A DNA stretch of 64,000 nt, taken from the NCBI GenBank assembly GCA_027605045.1, contig JAQFWX010000016.1:464551-528550 (forward strand), written 5' to 3'. Both the position numbers and the translations under genes were made by a program. Source of the DNA: Phallus indusiatus (lineage: Eukaryota > Basidiomycota > Agaricomycetes > Phallales > Phallaceae). This document shows positions 12,072-24,355 of the stretch, one piece after another; within the stretch, counting starts at the first letter, position 1, and each line of letters starts with the position of its first letter. The notes under the pieces are model-generated. The model searched no databases, had not been told where the DNA came from, and saw nothing but the letters and a program-made list of their open reading frames with translations.

Positions 12072-13240
12072 TTAAAACAACAATGTTGGGCTCATCATCT
12101 TATCTTCATTTACATTTACCTTCGGTAGATCAAGGTCTTCAGTGACATTGTTCCATATCTCCATTTCCTTGTCCCTGATCACACTGTCTATCCATTTTGC
12201 ACAGCCGTCACAGGCTTCTTCGGCTTGAAACATCTCGGGAGTCCAACAGCCATCAATCACCAAATGACCATCGATAATTTTTCTTACAACCAATGCTTTC
12301 AGACAAGCCAATGCCGCCACACAGTAATCGACGTTTTCCTCCTGAGCTGATTTAATTGAACAGGCATCGAATTGTGACCGTTTCTGGAAGATGGATACTT
12401 TGTCTCCAGAGTCTTTATTCTACACGTAGGTTATGTAGTCCTCGTTAGTTCCCGCACTTTCCAACGTTTTGAATCGAGCTATCCACAGAGCTTTGCCACG
12501 TAAGACCCGTGCCCAGTCCTGAACGGAGAGGTTTTCGTCGTTAGGGCCAGGTTTGAATTCGTCCCATTGTGCATTTGTTAAGTCAAAAAATGCTGTTGGC
12601 AGCATTTCGTCGCATTCAATTACCCGGGCCGTGTTAACCAGTTTTATACTTTTTCCGATCCTTTCCGTCCTCTGCTCCTTGGACAGAGTGTCTACCACTT
12701 TCTTATATTCGTTTTGATCGGCCGGCCAACTTCTCCGAAGTAATACGAGGATTGAGTTTTTAAGATGCGTCATTTGGTATTTATGGGCTAGACGAAGTGC
12801 GCCCAAAGCACCATCAAACGATATGGACTCCGCACCGGAGTAGATTTCACTAAAAGAAGTATGGAAAACTCGAGTTACTCAATCGGAAGGGAAACAAAGA
12901 AATTACTATGCTTTATAGACCATCCTGAGTAACTCGCAAACGTCCTCTATAGAATCTTCGGTACCGTGGGCGGCATGTTTTCTCCCGAGATTATTGCATT
13001 TTTGCCCAGGGCGAACATGTCCCGGAAGACTGGGCTATGGAGGGATAAGATTGCACGGTGAACCCGGAATTCACGCTTCTGCGCGTGGTTTTCCACCCCC
13101 ACGGAAAGAATGACGTCGCCGTCTTGATGCTAATACGGGGACATTTGGAGACGATTCACTTCATTAGAGACAATACTGGGCGGTTCTAACGCGGACTGTG
13201 TGTTTGAAGGCGAGGCTGAAATTTGATTGATTGATCCCAT
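12072..13240 (-). pseudogene. BTB/POZ-domain protein, probably inactivated
   Basis: Reading the minus strand, an ATG at 13240 opens MGSINQISASPSNTQ, then a typical Agaricomycete BTB domain: GDVILSV...FRVHRAILSLHSPVFRDMFAL, then EDVCELLRMVYKA, an intron with good signals (GTAATT...TTTTAG), and the BTB-associated helices (LRLAHKYQMTHL). The C-terminal CDGCAKW region matches the family's closing segment. Three problems interrupt it. A TAG at about 13129-13131 stands where the family usually has Trp before His-x-Asp-Gly-Asp. One base is missing or extra between about 12955 and 13010. A second in-frame TAG lies at 12420-12422, which a 42-bp intron could remove. The frameshift is the strongest lesion. 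BTB proteins usually act as adaptors or transcriptional partners; the target is unknown. Confidence 0.7.
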
Positions 13241-13896
13241 TGTACGTATCCCGAAAGCGTGACGCAAACCAAGGTAAACAGCTTGCGACTGTGTTCGGTG
13301 GCGTTGAAATTTAGGTTTAAATGCTGCCAGAGAAAGCCGACGCCGGAGCCGTACGCGTGTGCAGAGAGAATAAACTCGGCCAGTACTGACAAATGTAAGT
13401 CAATCAATACCTGAAAAATGAATATTTCCTCATGAGTGGAAACTTACTGAGGACCCCCGGTAAGCTTAAATTGAAGAATACTAAGGCCTAAGGGGGGAAG
13501 TGGATGATAAGATAATACGATAATCTTATAGGGGATCCGCCTTGAGACTAGCGCACGTAGGCCGTAGTAGGCCGTAGTGGTACGAATCGGATATGGCGGG
13601 AATCTCAAATTGCTGTCAAATTGCGTATTTTAGACAATGTACTGTAGTCATAACTAAACTCGTCAGGTCTAAGAAACAAATGGTCACAAAATGTCACACA
13701 AATTGCAGTCAAGCTTGAACTTGTTTTGAACAAGGAAAAATTTCACCTACTGGTATGGCACACAGTAACATACAGTACTTTCTATATTATACAAGACATG
13801 AAGTTATCAAATTAATCATATAAATCAATACTATCCGTAGTCTAGCTTCAAAAATGAGTATCACCGATAAGACTACAACTGCGGAAACGCATGGCA
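13241..13896. other. Intergenic region between two minus-strand genes
   Basis: No gene is seen. It contains a doubled TAGGCCGTAG motif near 13557-13577. It should include the promoter of the BTB gene and the 3' end of the RNase III gene. Confidence 0.4.
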
Positions 13897-15232
13897 TTAG
13901 ACATTGATCAATACTCCAAACGATCTTAAAGCTTGCAAAGCCGCTCCATTCTTAGCAGCCTGTTTAGTGGTCGCTTTTCCATTCCCAATACACCTATTTT
14001 GCAACATAATTTGAACAACCCACGGACGTCCCGCAGACCCCGTATTGTCTTCGCTTTCCCAAATCCACTCCACGGATAATTTATTTTTGACTAGGTACTC
14101 GTTGAAGAGCATCAGATACCCTGCAGGGGTGTTCCGAGGGCGAGAAGTTTCTTGAGAGGAGTTTGGAGGGTGCACCGAAATCGGTGAGCTGCTGTCTGTA
14201 CTGTCTGTCGACTCCGTTTCAGACTGCTGAGAATACGAGAGACCGGCCGAGTTATCATATCCATAGTAATTTGATCGGACATGGTTGTACGCGTTCTCTA
14301 CGAGTGGCTTGAAGAGCGTCTCAAGCCAATTCGCGGTAACGTCCAAGCCTCGCGTGAGATATACGCCTGCAATGTATGCCTGATAAAGATAATTCGTTTA
14401 ACGTTTGTAAATCCCTGTTGCACTAGTTTACCCACCTCAAATAAGTCGCCTACAACACATTATGATAATTTAGGTTGGATGATTTTGGTTGAGTGACATT
14501 CGTTGCTCACCTTGTACGTTTACCGACTGCCTCAGAACAAAAATTTGGGCAGAGTGACCTCGTAGCAGCTCGGGCATTTTATAGTATACAGCTCTAGATT
14601 ATAAAGTCATTAGTCAAATATAACGAAAATCATCAAGGTCAAACAATTGTGATACTAACAAAGCGGCGAGTGTCGTATTTTCAACCATTCTTGACCGAAT
14701 TTTCTTTTGTCAACGTCAGCTTCTCTGATAACTATTCTTAAAAAAAGACTTTCGTACTGTAGCTGGTCCCACATGAATGTTTGGATACATGGTCCGGATT
14801 AGATTGGTTATGATGAATCCCAAAACAGAATCGCCCAAGTGTTCTAAGCTTTTTAGGAGATCAAAATGTGTGAAAATAATACATTCTCTGTCTCTTTTTA
14901 CCTTTCGTTATCGGGGCTATAATGTTATGATAAAGACGTGTGCAGACGAAGAATACCAATGGATGAATACGTACGAGGGATCGTTAGGATTATCTTCAAA
15001 TTGATGGCCAGGTCTCCCGTACAAACTTCTATGAGTGAAGACTTGGTGTAGAACAGCCTCAGATAAAATTTCAGGTAATATTGGGAGATTCCTAGCATTG
15101 GTTGTTAATTTAGAAACACGATAGTCGCGGTAAAGTAAATTTACTTGTAGTCGCTATCAAAAAAAAAAAAGAACCAAGTAAGATTTGAAGTTTGTTTTCC
15201 CGAAGATGAAAGACGAAGCCTTACATGATCAT
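13897..15232 (-). CDS. Ribonuclease III with C-terminal dsRNA-binding domain
   Basis: Compact double-stranded-RNA endonuclease: one RNase III domain followed by one dsRBD. The model has eight exons on the minus strand: 15232-15225, 15091-14975, 14916-14902, 14848-14758, 14703-14660, 14593-14511, 14449-14436, 14379-13897, giving 284 residues in one frame. Motifs: VFTHRSLYGRPGHQFED, the RNase III signature NESLEHLGDSVLG (acidic metal-binding residues kept, the usual NER Arg read as Ser across a splice junction), GDLFEAYIAGVYLTRGLDV with the second acidic cluster, then a Ser/Thr-rich linker and a dsRBD (YLMLFNEYLVKNKLSVEW...GKATTKQAAKNGAALQAL). It lacks helicase and PAZ domains, so it is not Dicer. 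Likely roles are rRNA or snRNA processing, or RNA turnover. The first exon (8 bp) and its long intron are the least certain part. Confidence 0.85.
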
Positions 15233-16580
15233 GATTTTTGGATTGTCCTTTTGAATTTAGTGTGAGGGGATGTCGGGTGCAAAGAATGAGTGATTAACCA
15301 TCACAAGGAAGTCGCGTTTTATAGCTTCTGAACTTGTACATTTGTTGGACAAAGGACACAATCGTGGACCGTAGAACAGATGGACCGACCGTAAGTGCAC
15401 TCTCCTCGGCTTGTCGGCATCCGATCGAGGGACCTAACTGTTTTTCTTTTTCTTATTCTTTTTCTTATTCATTAGCGATATGCCAAACAAAACAAAGCGC
15501 AGGGCAAGAAATATAAACTTGAGGGAAAAAAAGTAATTGGAGGACAAAACCACAAACGAAGAGGGATTCTTGTCTTGAGGTGCACAAAAAGAGCTGAGGT
15601 CAAACAAGGCCTGCAATTTCAAACAAAGCGCGCGCGAGGGCAAAGCGCGGACGACTCGGGGCTCAGGCCAATCATCAACAAAAGAAATTTTTTGCATAAC
15701 AGGCTCTTTTTCCCGTGGCCAGTATTGTTTGATAGATCGCCTTCGAATTCCATGGCCACGTACGTGCTTATGAATTCGGGTTCACATCTGTTCACATTGA
15801 CATTGACAGCAGAGACTTGAGACACAATTTTTAAGCACAGAGATCGACCGTCAGTGGCGGTGAACCGGTGACTACTTACTTCTTACGTCCTGCGCCGCTT
15901 AGAGAAGCGACTGGTGTGATCAGATCCGTTGCCATTAGTTGTGAGTTCTGCGAACTGAGGTAACAACTCGATTACTTGGTGGCACTCAAGAATCTGCGTC
16001 ATTCGAGTTGTGAGGTTTCAGGATGAGAGGACTGGCAATTCTATCAACAGTGATGCACTAGACACTAGTAATGTTTGGCGGGTTTGATAAACTTTTTCGG
16101 AAGGGAATCTGATGAATCTGATCCATCGACATTGCAGCTGGTTATTGGTTCCCAAGGCACACCGGTGGACATCACGATCCGCATTCCACCCCGACCGGTT
16201 ACATTCGAGACTTATTCTTTTACGGTTTACGTGCCTTGCTAGACAGTCTTGCGTTTTGGATAGTAATCAAGTGCTAGCATCAATTATCGTTAAGAACATA
16301 CATACAAAGTTCTGAACGTGGTAAACAAAGGTGGAGCAAAGTGGAGTGGGAGTTGGGACTCCGGAGCACCCCGGTTATTAATAACAAAAATCAAAGGGAG
16401 TATCCGGGGTAGCTCAAGGTCCTAATTTTGGATGCAAAGGGACTTGGTGACGGTGACGGTGAGTAATCAGTAAATCACGCTTTTTTTTGTTTGTGTTCCT
16501 TTCTCTGAATTATCCTTTTCTCTTTTCCCTCTCCTCCTTCCCCGCCCTCTTTTATAACAACAAAAGACGCTCCTTTAGTA
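15233..16580. other. Divergent promoter region (RNase III / KRE6)
   Basis: No convincing gene. It contains pyrimidine tracts (about 15438-15470 and 16480-16550). The latter, directly before the KRE6-type ATG, is typical of promoters of highly expressed basidiomycete genes. Open frames here are low-complexity and are not called. Confidence 0.5.
15317..15323 (-). promoter_or_regulatory. TATA-like box of the RNase III gene
   Basis: On the minus strand the sequence reads GCTATAAAACG, about 85-90 bp upstream of the chosen ATG at 15232. This supports the short first exon. Confidence 0.45.
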
Positions 16581-16755
16581 ATGTCCAGGCCTCCAGTATA
16601 CCCTTTTGCCGGGGCTACTGCAGGCAATAACGCTGCTGCATCCTCAACCTCATTCTCAAGCCATACTGGTTATGCACAATTTCAATCAAACGATTCAACT
16701 CAACGTTTACCTAACTCAGCTCTGTCGTCGACGGCATCGCTTGTTGATCATCGTC

Positions 16756-16786
<31 letters not shown>

Positions 16787-18873
16787 CTATGGCGGCCCTA
16801 GAAGTCCAATGCATGGTTCATTGAGCCCTTCTTCGGCATCAGCATCTTCCTCTTCTTTTCCATCGTCTTCGAAACTGCACAGAAGAACACCAAGTGTAGC
16901 ATCATATAGTAGTGGCGTAAGTTTTCTTTTCTTTTTCTTTTTATGGCTGAGATCCCTTACCGTTTCTTTTAGAACACACATTCTTTGTCAGAGAAAGTAT
17001 GTGTACCTTTTGCTGTCGACTATCCACCCTTTTTTCAAATGCTCTCAATAGTTTTCGTTATCTCCTGACCCGTCATTCTGGGCCAATCCAAGCGTCAGCC
17101 AAATCGAACCAGATGACTATCTTCACAATCCGGATCCTAAACGAGACCATAAAAACGACAGGGGCGGCACTATCTTTACAGCGAGAGGCCTGGCCAACAT
17201 TGGTTGTCTAGCGTTTCTAGTCATTGGTTTGACTACTCTATTGTAAAGTTTCATCTAGCCTCCATATCTATCTCTCTAACTTCGCTCTCTCTCCCTCTCT
17301 CAAGTGCGGGCTATCCTCTGATTACGTTTTTCACCAAACCGCAAGCTTCGACTTTTGGCGCATTCGGTATCGGCGGTACCAACTCATCTGGTCAAATACC
17401 CCAGATCCCAGGAAACTGGTCAGTCATCGACAAGGATACTCCCGAAGAATTCTACACCAAGACCAGCTTCGACGGCGTCGAGATGGAACTTGTCTTCTCT
17501 GACGAGTTCAACGTCGACGGTAGATCGTTCTATCCCGGTGACGATCCTTACTGGGAAGCTGCCGACTTGCACTACTGGCAGACTAATGATTTGGAATGGT
17601 ACGATCCCAGTGCTGCAACCACGAAAGACGGCAAACTTGTCTTGACGCTCTCGAATAACCCGGAGCATGATCTCAACTACACGAGTGGGATGATTTCGTC
17701 GTGGAACAAGTTTTGTTTCACAGGTGGAAGGATTGAAGTCTCCGTCACGTTGCCGGGTAGTAATACTGTTCCTGGTCTGTGGCCTGCGGTGTGGACGATG
17801 GGTAATTTAGGGCGTGCAGGATATGGAGCGTCGTTGGAAGGAATGTGGCCGTATTCTTATGATTCTTGTGACGTCGGTACCTTGCCTAATCAAACGTTGA
17901 ACGGTCAACCACATGCTGCGACTATCAATGGTGATCCGACAGAAGGAGGTGTCCTGTCTTTCCTCCAGGGCCAACGTCTTAGTGCATGCACATGCAAAGG
18001 CGAGCCCCATCCTGGTCCTATCACACCCGATGGAATTTTCAGGGGTCGTTCTGCTCCCGAAATCGATATTCTCGAAGCGCAAGTCAACCCCGCCACGGAC
18101 ACCGGCACTGTCTCTCAGTCTGCTCAATGGGCGCCGTTTGATGCGTCGTACATCTGGGATAATTCTAGTCAGAATCTGCAGATAGATAATCCGGCGATTA
18201 CACAGCTTAATGCTTATAAAGGAGGCGTGTTTCAACAAGCTACTTCTGGCCTGTCATTGACCAATCAGTCTTGTTATGAGTTGAATGGTGGTTGCTCGAC
18301 TGTATATGGATACGAGTATCTTCCGGATAGGACTAAAGGATACATTTCCTGGATTAACAATGGAGAGAGAGCTTGGACTATCCAGGCAGCGGGGATGGGA
18401 CCCAATGAGCTTGTCAACATTAGTCAAAGAATTATACCCGAGGAGCCTATGGTGCGTGTGAACTATGAATGGATGCTCTTGACATCGTAGTCTATGTTAC
18501 TGACTCTTCTTGTTTGTTTGTCGTTTAAAGTATATAATCATGAACCTCGGTTTGTCCGAGAACTTCGGAGGTTTCATCGACTTTGCGGGCATCGATTTTC
18601 CGGTACAGATGCTCGTTGATTGGGTTAGAGTGTACCAACCGAAGAATGCTCCAAATGTTGGATGCGACCCGCCGGATTATCCGACTCAGGATTATATCAA
18701 CACGTAAGTGAATGTCTTGTCCTTTTTCCACGTGGTGGTCGTTTGCTAAGAATCTTTTTATTTATATATAAAGGTACATTGAGGCGTACACTGATTACAA
18801 TTTGACCACTTGGACAGATGACTTTAAGCAGCCCTTCCCGAAGAACACGCTTGTCGATAATTGTTCGAGATAG
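16581..18873 (+). CDS. KRE6/SKN1-family beta-glucan synthesis-associated protein
   Basis: Type II membrane glycoside-hydrolase-16-like protein required for beta-1,6-glucan assembly in the fungal wall, acting in the ER/Golgi. The model has six exons and 656 residues: 16581-16916, 16973-16996, 17052-17242, 17305-18451, 18531-18703, 18774-18873. The cytosolic N-terminus is Ser-rich with ten consecutive Gln (CAA repeat, 16759-16788). A membrane anchor follows (GLANIGCLAFLVIGL). The luminal catalytic-like domain carries MELVFSDEFNVDGRSF, the GH16 core APEIDILEAQV (motif E-I-D-I-x-E) and the SKN1 signature regions ending at DWVRVYQP. The C-terminal YTDYNLTTW block is usual for the family. Three of five introns end in AAG. 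No lesions were seen. Confidence 0.93.
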
Positions 18874-19519
18874 AGAGATCCGACCAACCTCAGCAACGAG
18901 CGCTTCATATATTAAAGACGTTAACAATCTATCTCAAATGTGTAATTTCGGTTTTCAGTTCAAAACAAAGAACGGAACCCCAGTAGAATCAGTCTTTTTC
19001 TCTTTGCTCAGCTTTTATATACCCCGGTGCTGTTTTTCTTCACTCAAAGACCCAAGTTCAAAACTTTTGGTCTGTTGTCGCTTCTCGTTTGTGTCTGGCT
19101 GGTCTTCATACATCATTTACCTTTTCTTCTTGTTTTGTTTTTTTTCCTTCTGCTCCTTTTTATCCTCTCCTTTGATTACTTCCTTTCTTTGTTAAGCACC
19201 TTCGTTTTTTGACAGCGAGACAATGTCTTTACAAAATATATCATGCACATTTATCACTGTACATACTCAAATTTCGCGCGGGGATCTTTGAAAGCGTGAA
19301 CCCCGATTGCGGTGTTCTCTACTAGTTGGTCACCTGTAGCAGTGTGCGCGCGGGCGCGGTGCGTCGGTGCCGAATAGCACAAGCTTTGCGCGCCTAAAAC
19401 TACTCGCTTTCTGCAAGGCTCTCTTTAATTAGGCCCAGTTAGTAGCCCCAGCCCCAGCCTCAGCCCCAGCCCTCAGTCTGTGCACAAATTAACACCATCT
19501 TGTGTTAACGAATCGTTTT
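18874..19519. other. Intergenic: KRE6-type 3' end and UBE2O promoter
   Basis: No gene is seen. It includes a GC-rich GTGCGCGCGGGCGCGG stretch near 19344-19359 and a small CAGCCC repeat near 19445-19475. Confidence 0.45.
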
Positions 19520-22500
19520 ATGCAATCACGAAATCAGAGTAAAGTGAGTGTCATAATTTCAAAGGCGATTAAGTGTTCCCCTTTGATTACAATGGAATAA
19601 TATTCATTTCGTTTTGCTGTCTCAGTTTTACCAGGAAGATATCGTACGCAGGAAAAAGGCAGGACATGAATTGGCCGTTGTTTTGGTCAGTACTTTTATG
19701 TCATAAAAATGAATATTGCTTGCTCATTTGATGTCCTCGTGTTATCTAGAGATGCTGGCATGACTCAGACGACTACCCTCCTCTAAATCCTGCAGATCCT
19801 CTTCTCCGTCCACTTGCTCCAGGCGAAATTACCGTCAGCTTCTTTCCGACACACTGGAGGGATATCGTCTCCGAATCCGAGTTCGACCTCGTCGATAGGA
19901 ACTTTCAAATCGGGGATGTTTGCAAGAAGGATATTCAATCCGTTGAGAGCGGTGTTATCATCGCGAGTGAAGTTCAGGCGAGAGTAGAGCATGCTATAAC
20001 GCATGTCGCACTCGATGAATGGATTCGTTCAGAGGAGCTTGAGCCTGCTAATGACATTTTTATTGGAGATTTCGTTGTCCTTGATGATTGGATTGGACAG
20101 GTCTGTGTTGGCTTTTGACTGCTTAGCTATTTCATGTCCTCAGCTCACTTTTCTTTGTTCTTAGATCGAAGAAGTATGCTCTGTTGTTTTACATATTGGA
20201 GGCCTTTCTGATGAATATGCTCTTTTAGATATTCGACGAGGCTGTTGTACAGCTCAATTCTGGTAATCTAGTGCGTGTTCCACAGCTGGGTGGTCGCTTA
20301 CAGATTGGCGATAGCGGGCCTGTTCGTAACTATGCTTCTATTTCTCGCCCTTTTCTTTCTCATTAACAATTGCCATAGGATGTCCTACCTCCTGAGTCAC
20401 CATCTTTCATAGCAGCTCTAATCCGCCCGGCCCGATCTAGCATGCAAGATGTTGTATTGAGTGTCAGGCCAACTGCCATAGCAGTTTCGTGGATGGCTAT
20501 AAACCAAACCGTATGTCTCATTCCGAAAAGAAAAAGAAACATTTATTTTCAATGCCAATCTAAAGCTCTGCCTGTCTGCTTTTTCTTCTAGATCGATCCT
20601 TCTATTGCAGCTACACGATCACGTCCTCCACGGTTCTTCGCAGGCCCAGAGATGTCACGCCTCCTACTCGTCCGGGGTCAGTCAGATGGTAAACCACGAG
20701 TAGGCGACAAATACATCATACGGAATTCATCTTTGGCGTTTCAAAAGGGCTTGAAACCCTCTTTTCATGGAAAAGACGGTGTTGATGGAGGTGTCGTCGT
20801 TGTGCGCGCTGTCGTCGTCACTGAGACACGGACCCGAGTCACGGTTCTTTGGCAGAGTGGAGCTAAAGAAGAGTACGACTCCAACTCTCTTATTCCGTAC
20901 TTGAACGTTGATGAATACGATTGTTGGTAGGTTATAACTTCGTTCCTTTCTTTCCTTGATGGCGCTGATCGAGTCTTTTTTTGAAACGAAAGGCCGGGAG
21001 ATTATGTTCTGCACAAAACAGAAGACGTCAAGCGTGTTGCAGTAGTGCAGCAGGTCAACGCTGAGGACCGGACGGCCATGATCCGTTATCACGATAATGA
21101 TGCTATAGAGCTTGTTAGCCTGCTGGAGCTCGACCCCCACGGCACATCGGGTTTGGACACTGCGGCTCAAGAAAACCAGATAGACAGTTTCGGAGTTCGG
21201 AGAGGTGACTTTGTGTTTATTCATCGTGCTGGAACGAAGAACGGCGCTGAGTTACCTCGTGTGCCAAAGATCGGGGAAGTTGAGCATTGGGTTCGGGAGA
21301 TTCCCATTATGGAGGATAAGGAAGATGGGTCGACTACTGTTAGTGGATGGAGGGGCGAGCTGCATAATATCGGCCAGGGGATCGCAAAGATTCGAGGGAC
21401 GCCTGAAGCTCTTGGACGAGAGTTGGATGGGAAGGTGCAGAAGGTTGGGAAGGTGGATTGGTTCGGGGAGGTAATCGAGGTAAGAGGACGTCCAACGAGT
21501 CGATGCTTAGAGTTGATATTGAATGTCATTTCGCTATTGGTGTTAGTTACGTACTGATGGGCTCGTCGAAGTCATATTATGTGATGGAGAGAAGGTTGTC
21601 CTGCCACTGGAACGTTTAACGCGGCTGCAAGACGGCATGGACAACGCTATGGCCGATATGTGGGGCGAAGGGTTCTCGGACGGGTACGGTCAATACATTG
21701 TCGAAGATAGCGAATTTGAAGTACAAGGCGATGGCACGTCGCAGGGTACTTGGGAAGGAAATGAGGATGAGAACGCGGAAGCAGATGAAGAAGAAAAAGA
21801 TGAAATGGGAAATGGCGAGTTGGAATGGAATGACCTTATCGAGGTTGACAAGGTTATCGTCGAAGGAGATTGGGGTTCTACTGTCGCTGATGTATCTCTC
21901 AATGCCATTCACCAAAACATCATCATGTCCGAGCATACCCATGATCCTCCTCTTTCGCATGCTGACACAGAGTGGGGCTCGGAGGCTGAAGTTGAAGCGG
22001 AAGCTGTCATGGAGGTAGACCATCTTCCACAGACGATGTCGAATACGAGTACACCGAGCATACCACAACAGCAACAAGAGCGGCTACCGAACTTGATACC
22101 TCTTTCCCCAGCTCAATCAGATACACATTCGCAGCAACATCCACATACATATCCCCAATCTCAACCTCAACCTCAGTCTCAGTCTCAATCCCAACATCAA
22201 TCACAATCGCAATCACAATCCGGGTCTCAATCGCCCTCTCAAGTTGATATAGCAGCAAAGAAAGCCAAAGATTTGTCGTTGGAAGATGAAGACGAATCAC
22301 AATGGCAGCGTTTTGCCGTTCTTCCCAGTACACCTGTTGATCATGCATTCTACTCCTCGAAACCTGCTCAAACCACGAAATCTTTTATCAGTCGGCTAAA
22401 TAAAGAGTATCGCGTTCTGAAAAGTAGTTTACCAGGTATGTTGTTTTAATAGGGTGTATCTACCATATCTCATATATATTCCAGATTCCATCCTCGTACG

Positions 22501-23415
22501 AGCGTATGAAGATCGAGCGGATTTGCTACGCTCGCTTATTATCGGACCTGAAAACACCCCATATGAGAATGCGGTACGTGAACATTACCAGTCATTTACA
22601 TTGTATATACAGCTAATCGCTCAATTACATATATTTCGCACAAAACAGCCCTTCGTCATAGATTGGCTACTTGATTCTGATTTTCCTCAAACACCTCCAC
22701 AAGCACATTTCTTAAGCTGGACAAACGGTAATGGACGCGTAAACCCTAATTTATACGAGGAAGGCAAGGTCTGTTTGTCGATATTGGGAACTTGGGCTGG
22801 AGATCGTAATGAGTCGTGGAGTGCTGCTCGCTCGTCGTTATTACAGGCGTTTGTTTCAATCCAGGGGTTAGGTACGTCATCTCGTAGATATCATATCAGT
22901 CATCAGAATCATGATCTCGTTTTCTATCTAGTTCTTGTTCGAGAGCCGTGCGTCGAATGCTTCTAGTCTTGCTTTCTTGTTTTTACTTATATTACGCTTA
23001 CCTTAGATGGTTCTGCGAACCTGCCTATGAGAAATTACGGAATACTGAAGAGGGTATGGTCAACAGTAGATTATACAACGAGAAAGCATACGTCTTATCA
23101 AGAGGCTTTGTCCGAAGAGCGCTTGAAATACCTCTGGGCAGCTTGGAAACCGAGATCAAATGGTTTTATCATGACAAGGGTCGACTACTAGATGTCATAC
23201 AAGAAGCCCGTGAGCTTATTCAAAAGAGTAGGCAGCAACAACAACAACAACCGGAAAGTAATGATATCAGTGATTCTCGTTCTATTTCCGTTACTCTAGC
23301 TGATCGGGCGGTTCCTCGGCTGACTGCAGGAGGAATGTTGATGCTCTCTCGGACATTGCAAAGGCTGGAAGCTATCTGGGCAGATTGGACTTGTGTCTCG
23401 CAGTCAACCATGTAG
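19520..23415 (+). CDS. UBE2O-type E2/E3 hybrid ubiquitin-conjugating enzyme
   Basis: Very large E2 that ubiquitinates substrates directly; relatives act in clearance of orphan proteins. The model has 13 exons and 1038 residues: 19520-19543, 19626-19685, 19750-20100, 20165-20173, 20229-20321, 20379-20510, 20592-20926, 20993-21479, 21547-22435, 22485-22573, 22649-22871, 22932-22947, 23007-23415. The N-terminal two thirds hold the conserved beta-rich regions with repeated GD motifs ([25 protein letters not shown]). A long acidic then Gln/Ser/Pro-rich linker (about 22040-22250) follows. The UBC fold begins at [18 protein letters not shown] and has the active-site Cys in [16 protein letters not shown]. 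One exon is only 9 bp (Ile-Glu-Glu). A decayed copy of its 3' end lies at 27.8 kb. Confidence 0.9.
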
Positions 23416-24355
23416 AGTTATATATATAATTATGGAGTTTAATTTGCATGTTATTTTTTTTGTTCAATGGGATATTTATAGGTTCAGTTTCTTTGGATCC
23501 GAACACTTTTTACAGAAGACTAAGAGTTAATACCCCATTTTTTTTGCTCGGTATGCCCATTGTTTTTTGGTTACGTTTGGAGTACTAACCCGGGTGGGCC
23601 GTGTATCAGCAGCATCAGAGAGATTGTTCTGGCGAAGATTAGCCGATTTCAGATGTTAAGGATGTGGTGAGTAACTAGTAACATGTGTTTCTTGACGCCA
23701 CTTGAACTTATTTCCGTTCAGAAGACTTGTGAGCGTTCGCCATGTGAATTATGAGAGTAATTTGGAACGAAGATGCCTTGTGTCCTTATATCATGTCGAT
23801 TTGTCAGAATGATGGTCATCGTCTTCTGATTAAACTAAACGCATTAACTCATCATTTGTGCAGCTTCCGTGATCACGGACTAACATTTTTCCACTTCGCA
23901 TCATGCAGCGTTCCTCTAACGATTTCCGATTGCTTTGGGTGTTTCAGACGCGCATACATATGATCGAATATCGAGAATACACGCAGGACACCTGTTCTCA
24001 GTCCAACCACGTGTAGGAATGGATTCTTGTTGTTCATTCGTGACTCTTTGTTTTTTCTTATCCGTGAGAACTGCTCAATATCAGCGAATTGTGCTAGCCA
24101 CCGTACAAGTATATGCGCAGAAGTAGCTGAATCTTTTCCGGTTATTTCATTGATCAAACTGTCGACTCGGAGGGCGCTTCGACAACGAACTTTATCAAGG
24201 CACAACAAGCTATGCGATAGGTGGCGAAGGATTTTCAGGTAAATCGATAAAGTTTGAGGCATGCGCGCGTGTTTTGGGTCATGGTTTGTTGACTACATAT
24301 TATTCAGGCCTAATTTTTCCCATCTCCCCGAGTCTCTTCCCATCCTCCGTCACTC
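23416..24355. other. UBE2O 3' flank and MFS-1 promoter (left copy of duplicated block)
   Basis: No gene. The whole stretch is matched, with substitutions and small indels, by 27900-28854. Shared landmarks include the post-stop GAGTTATATATA run and the block just before the MFS ATG (CCCATCTC...GAGTCTC). Confidence 0.7.

Noticed and set aside
13186..13407. Minus-strand ORF of 73 residues near the BTB gene
   Set aside because: It overlaps the start of the real BTB frame in another phase.
21637..22348. Several opposite-strand frames over the UBE2O linker
   Set aside because: They arise from the repetitive acidic and Gln/Ser codons of the sense strand.
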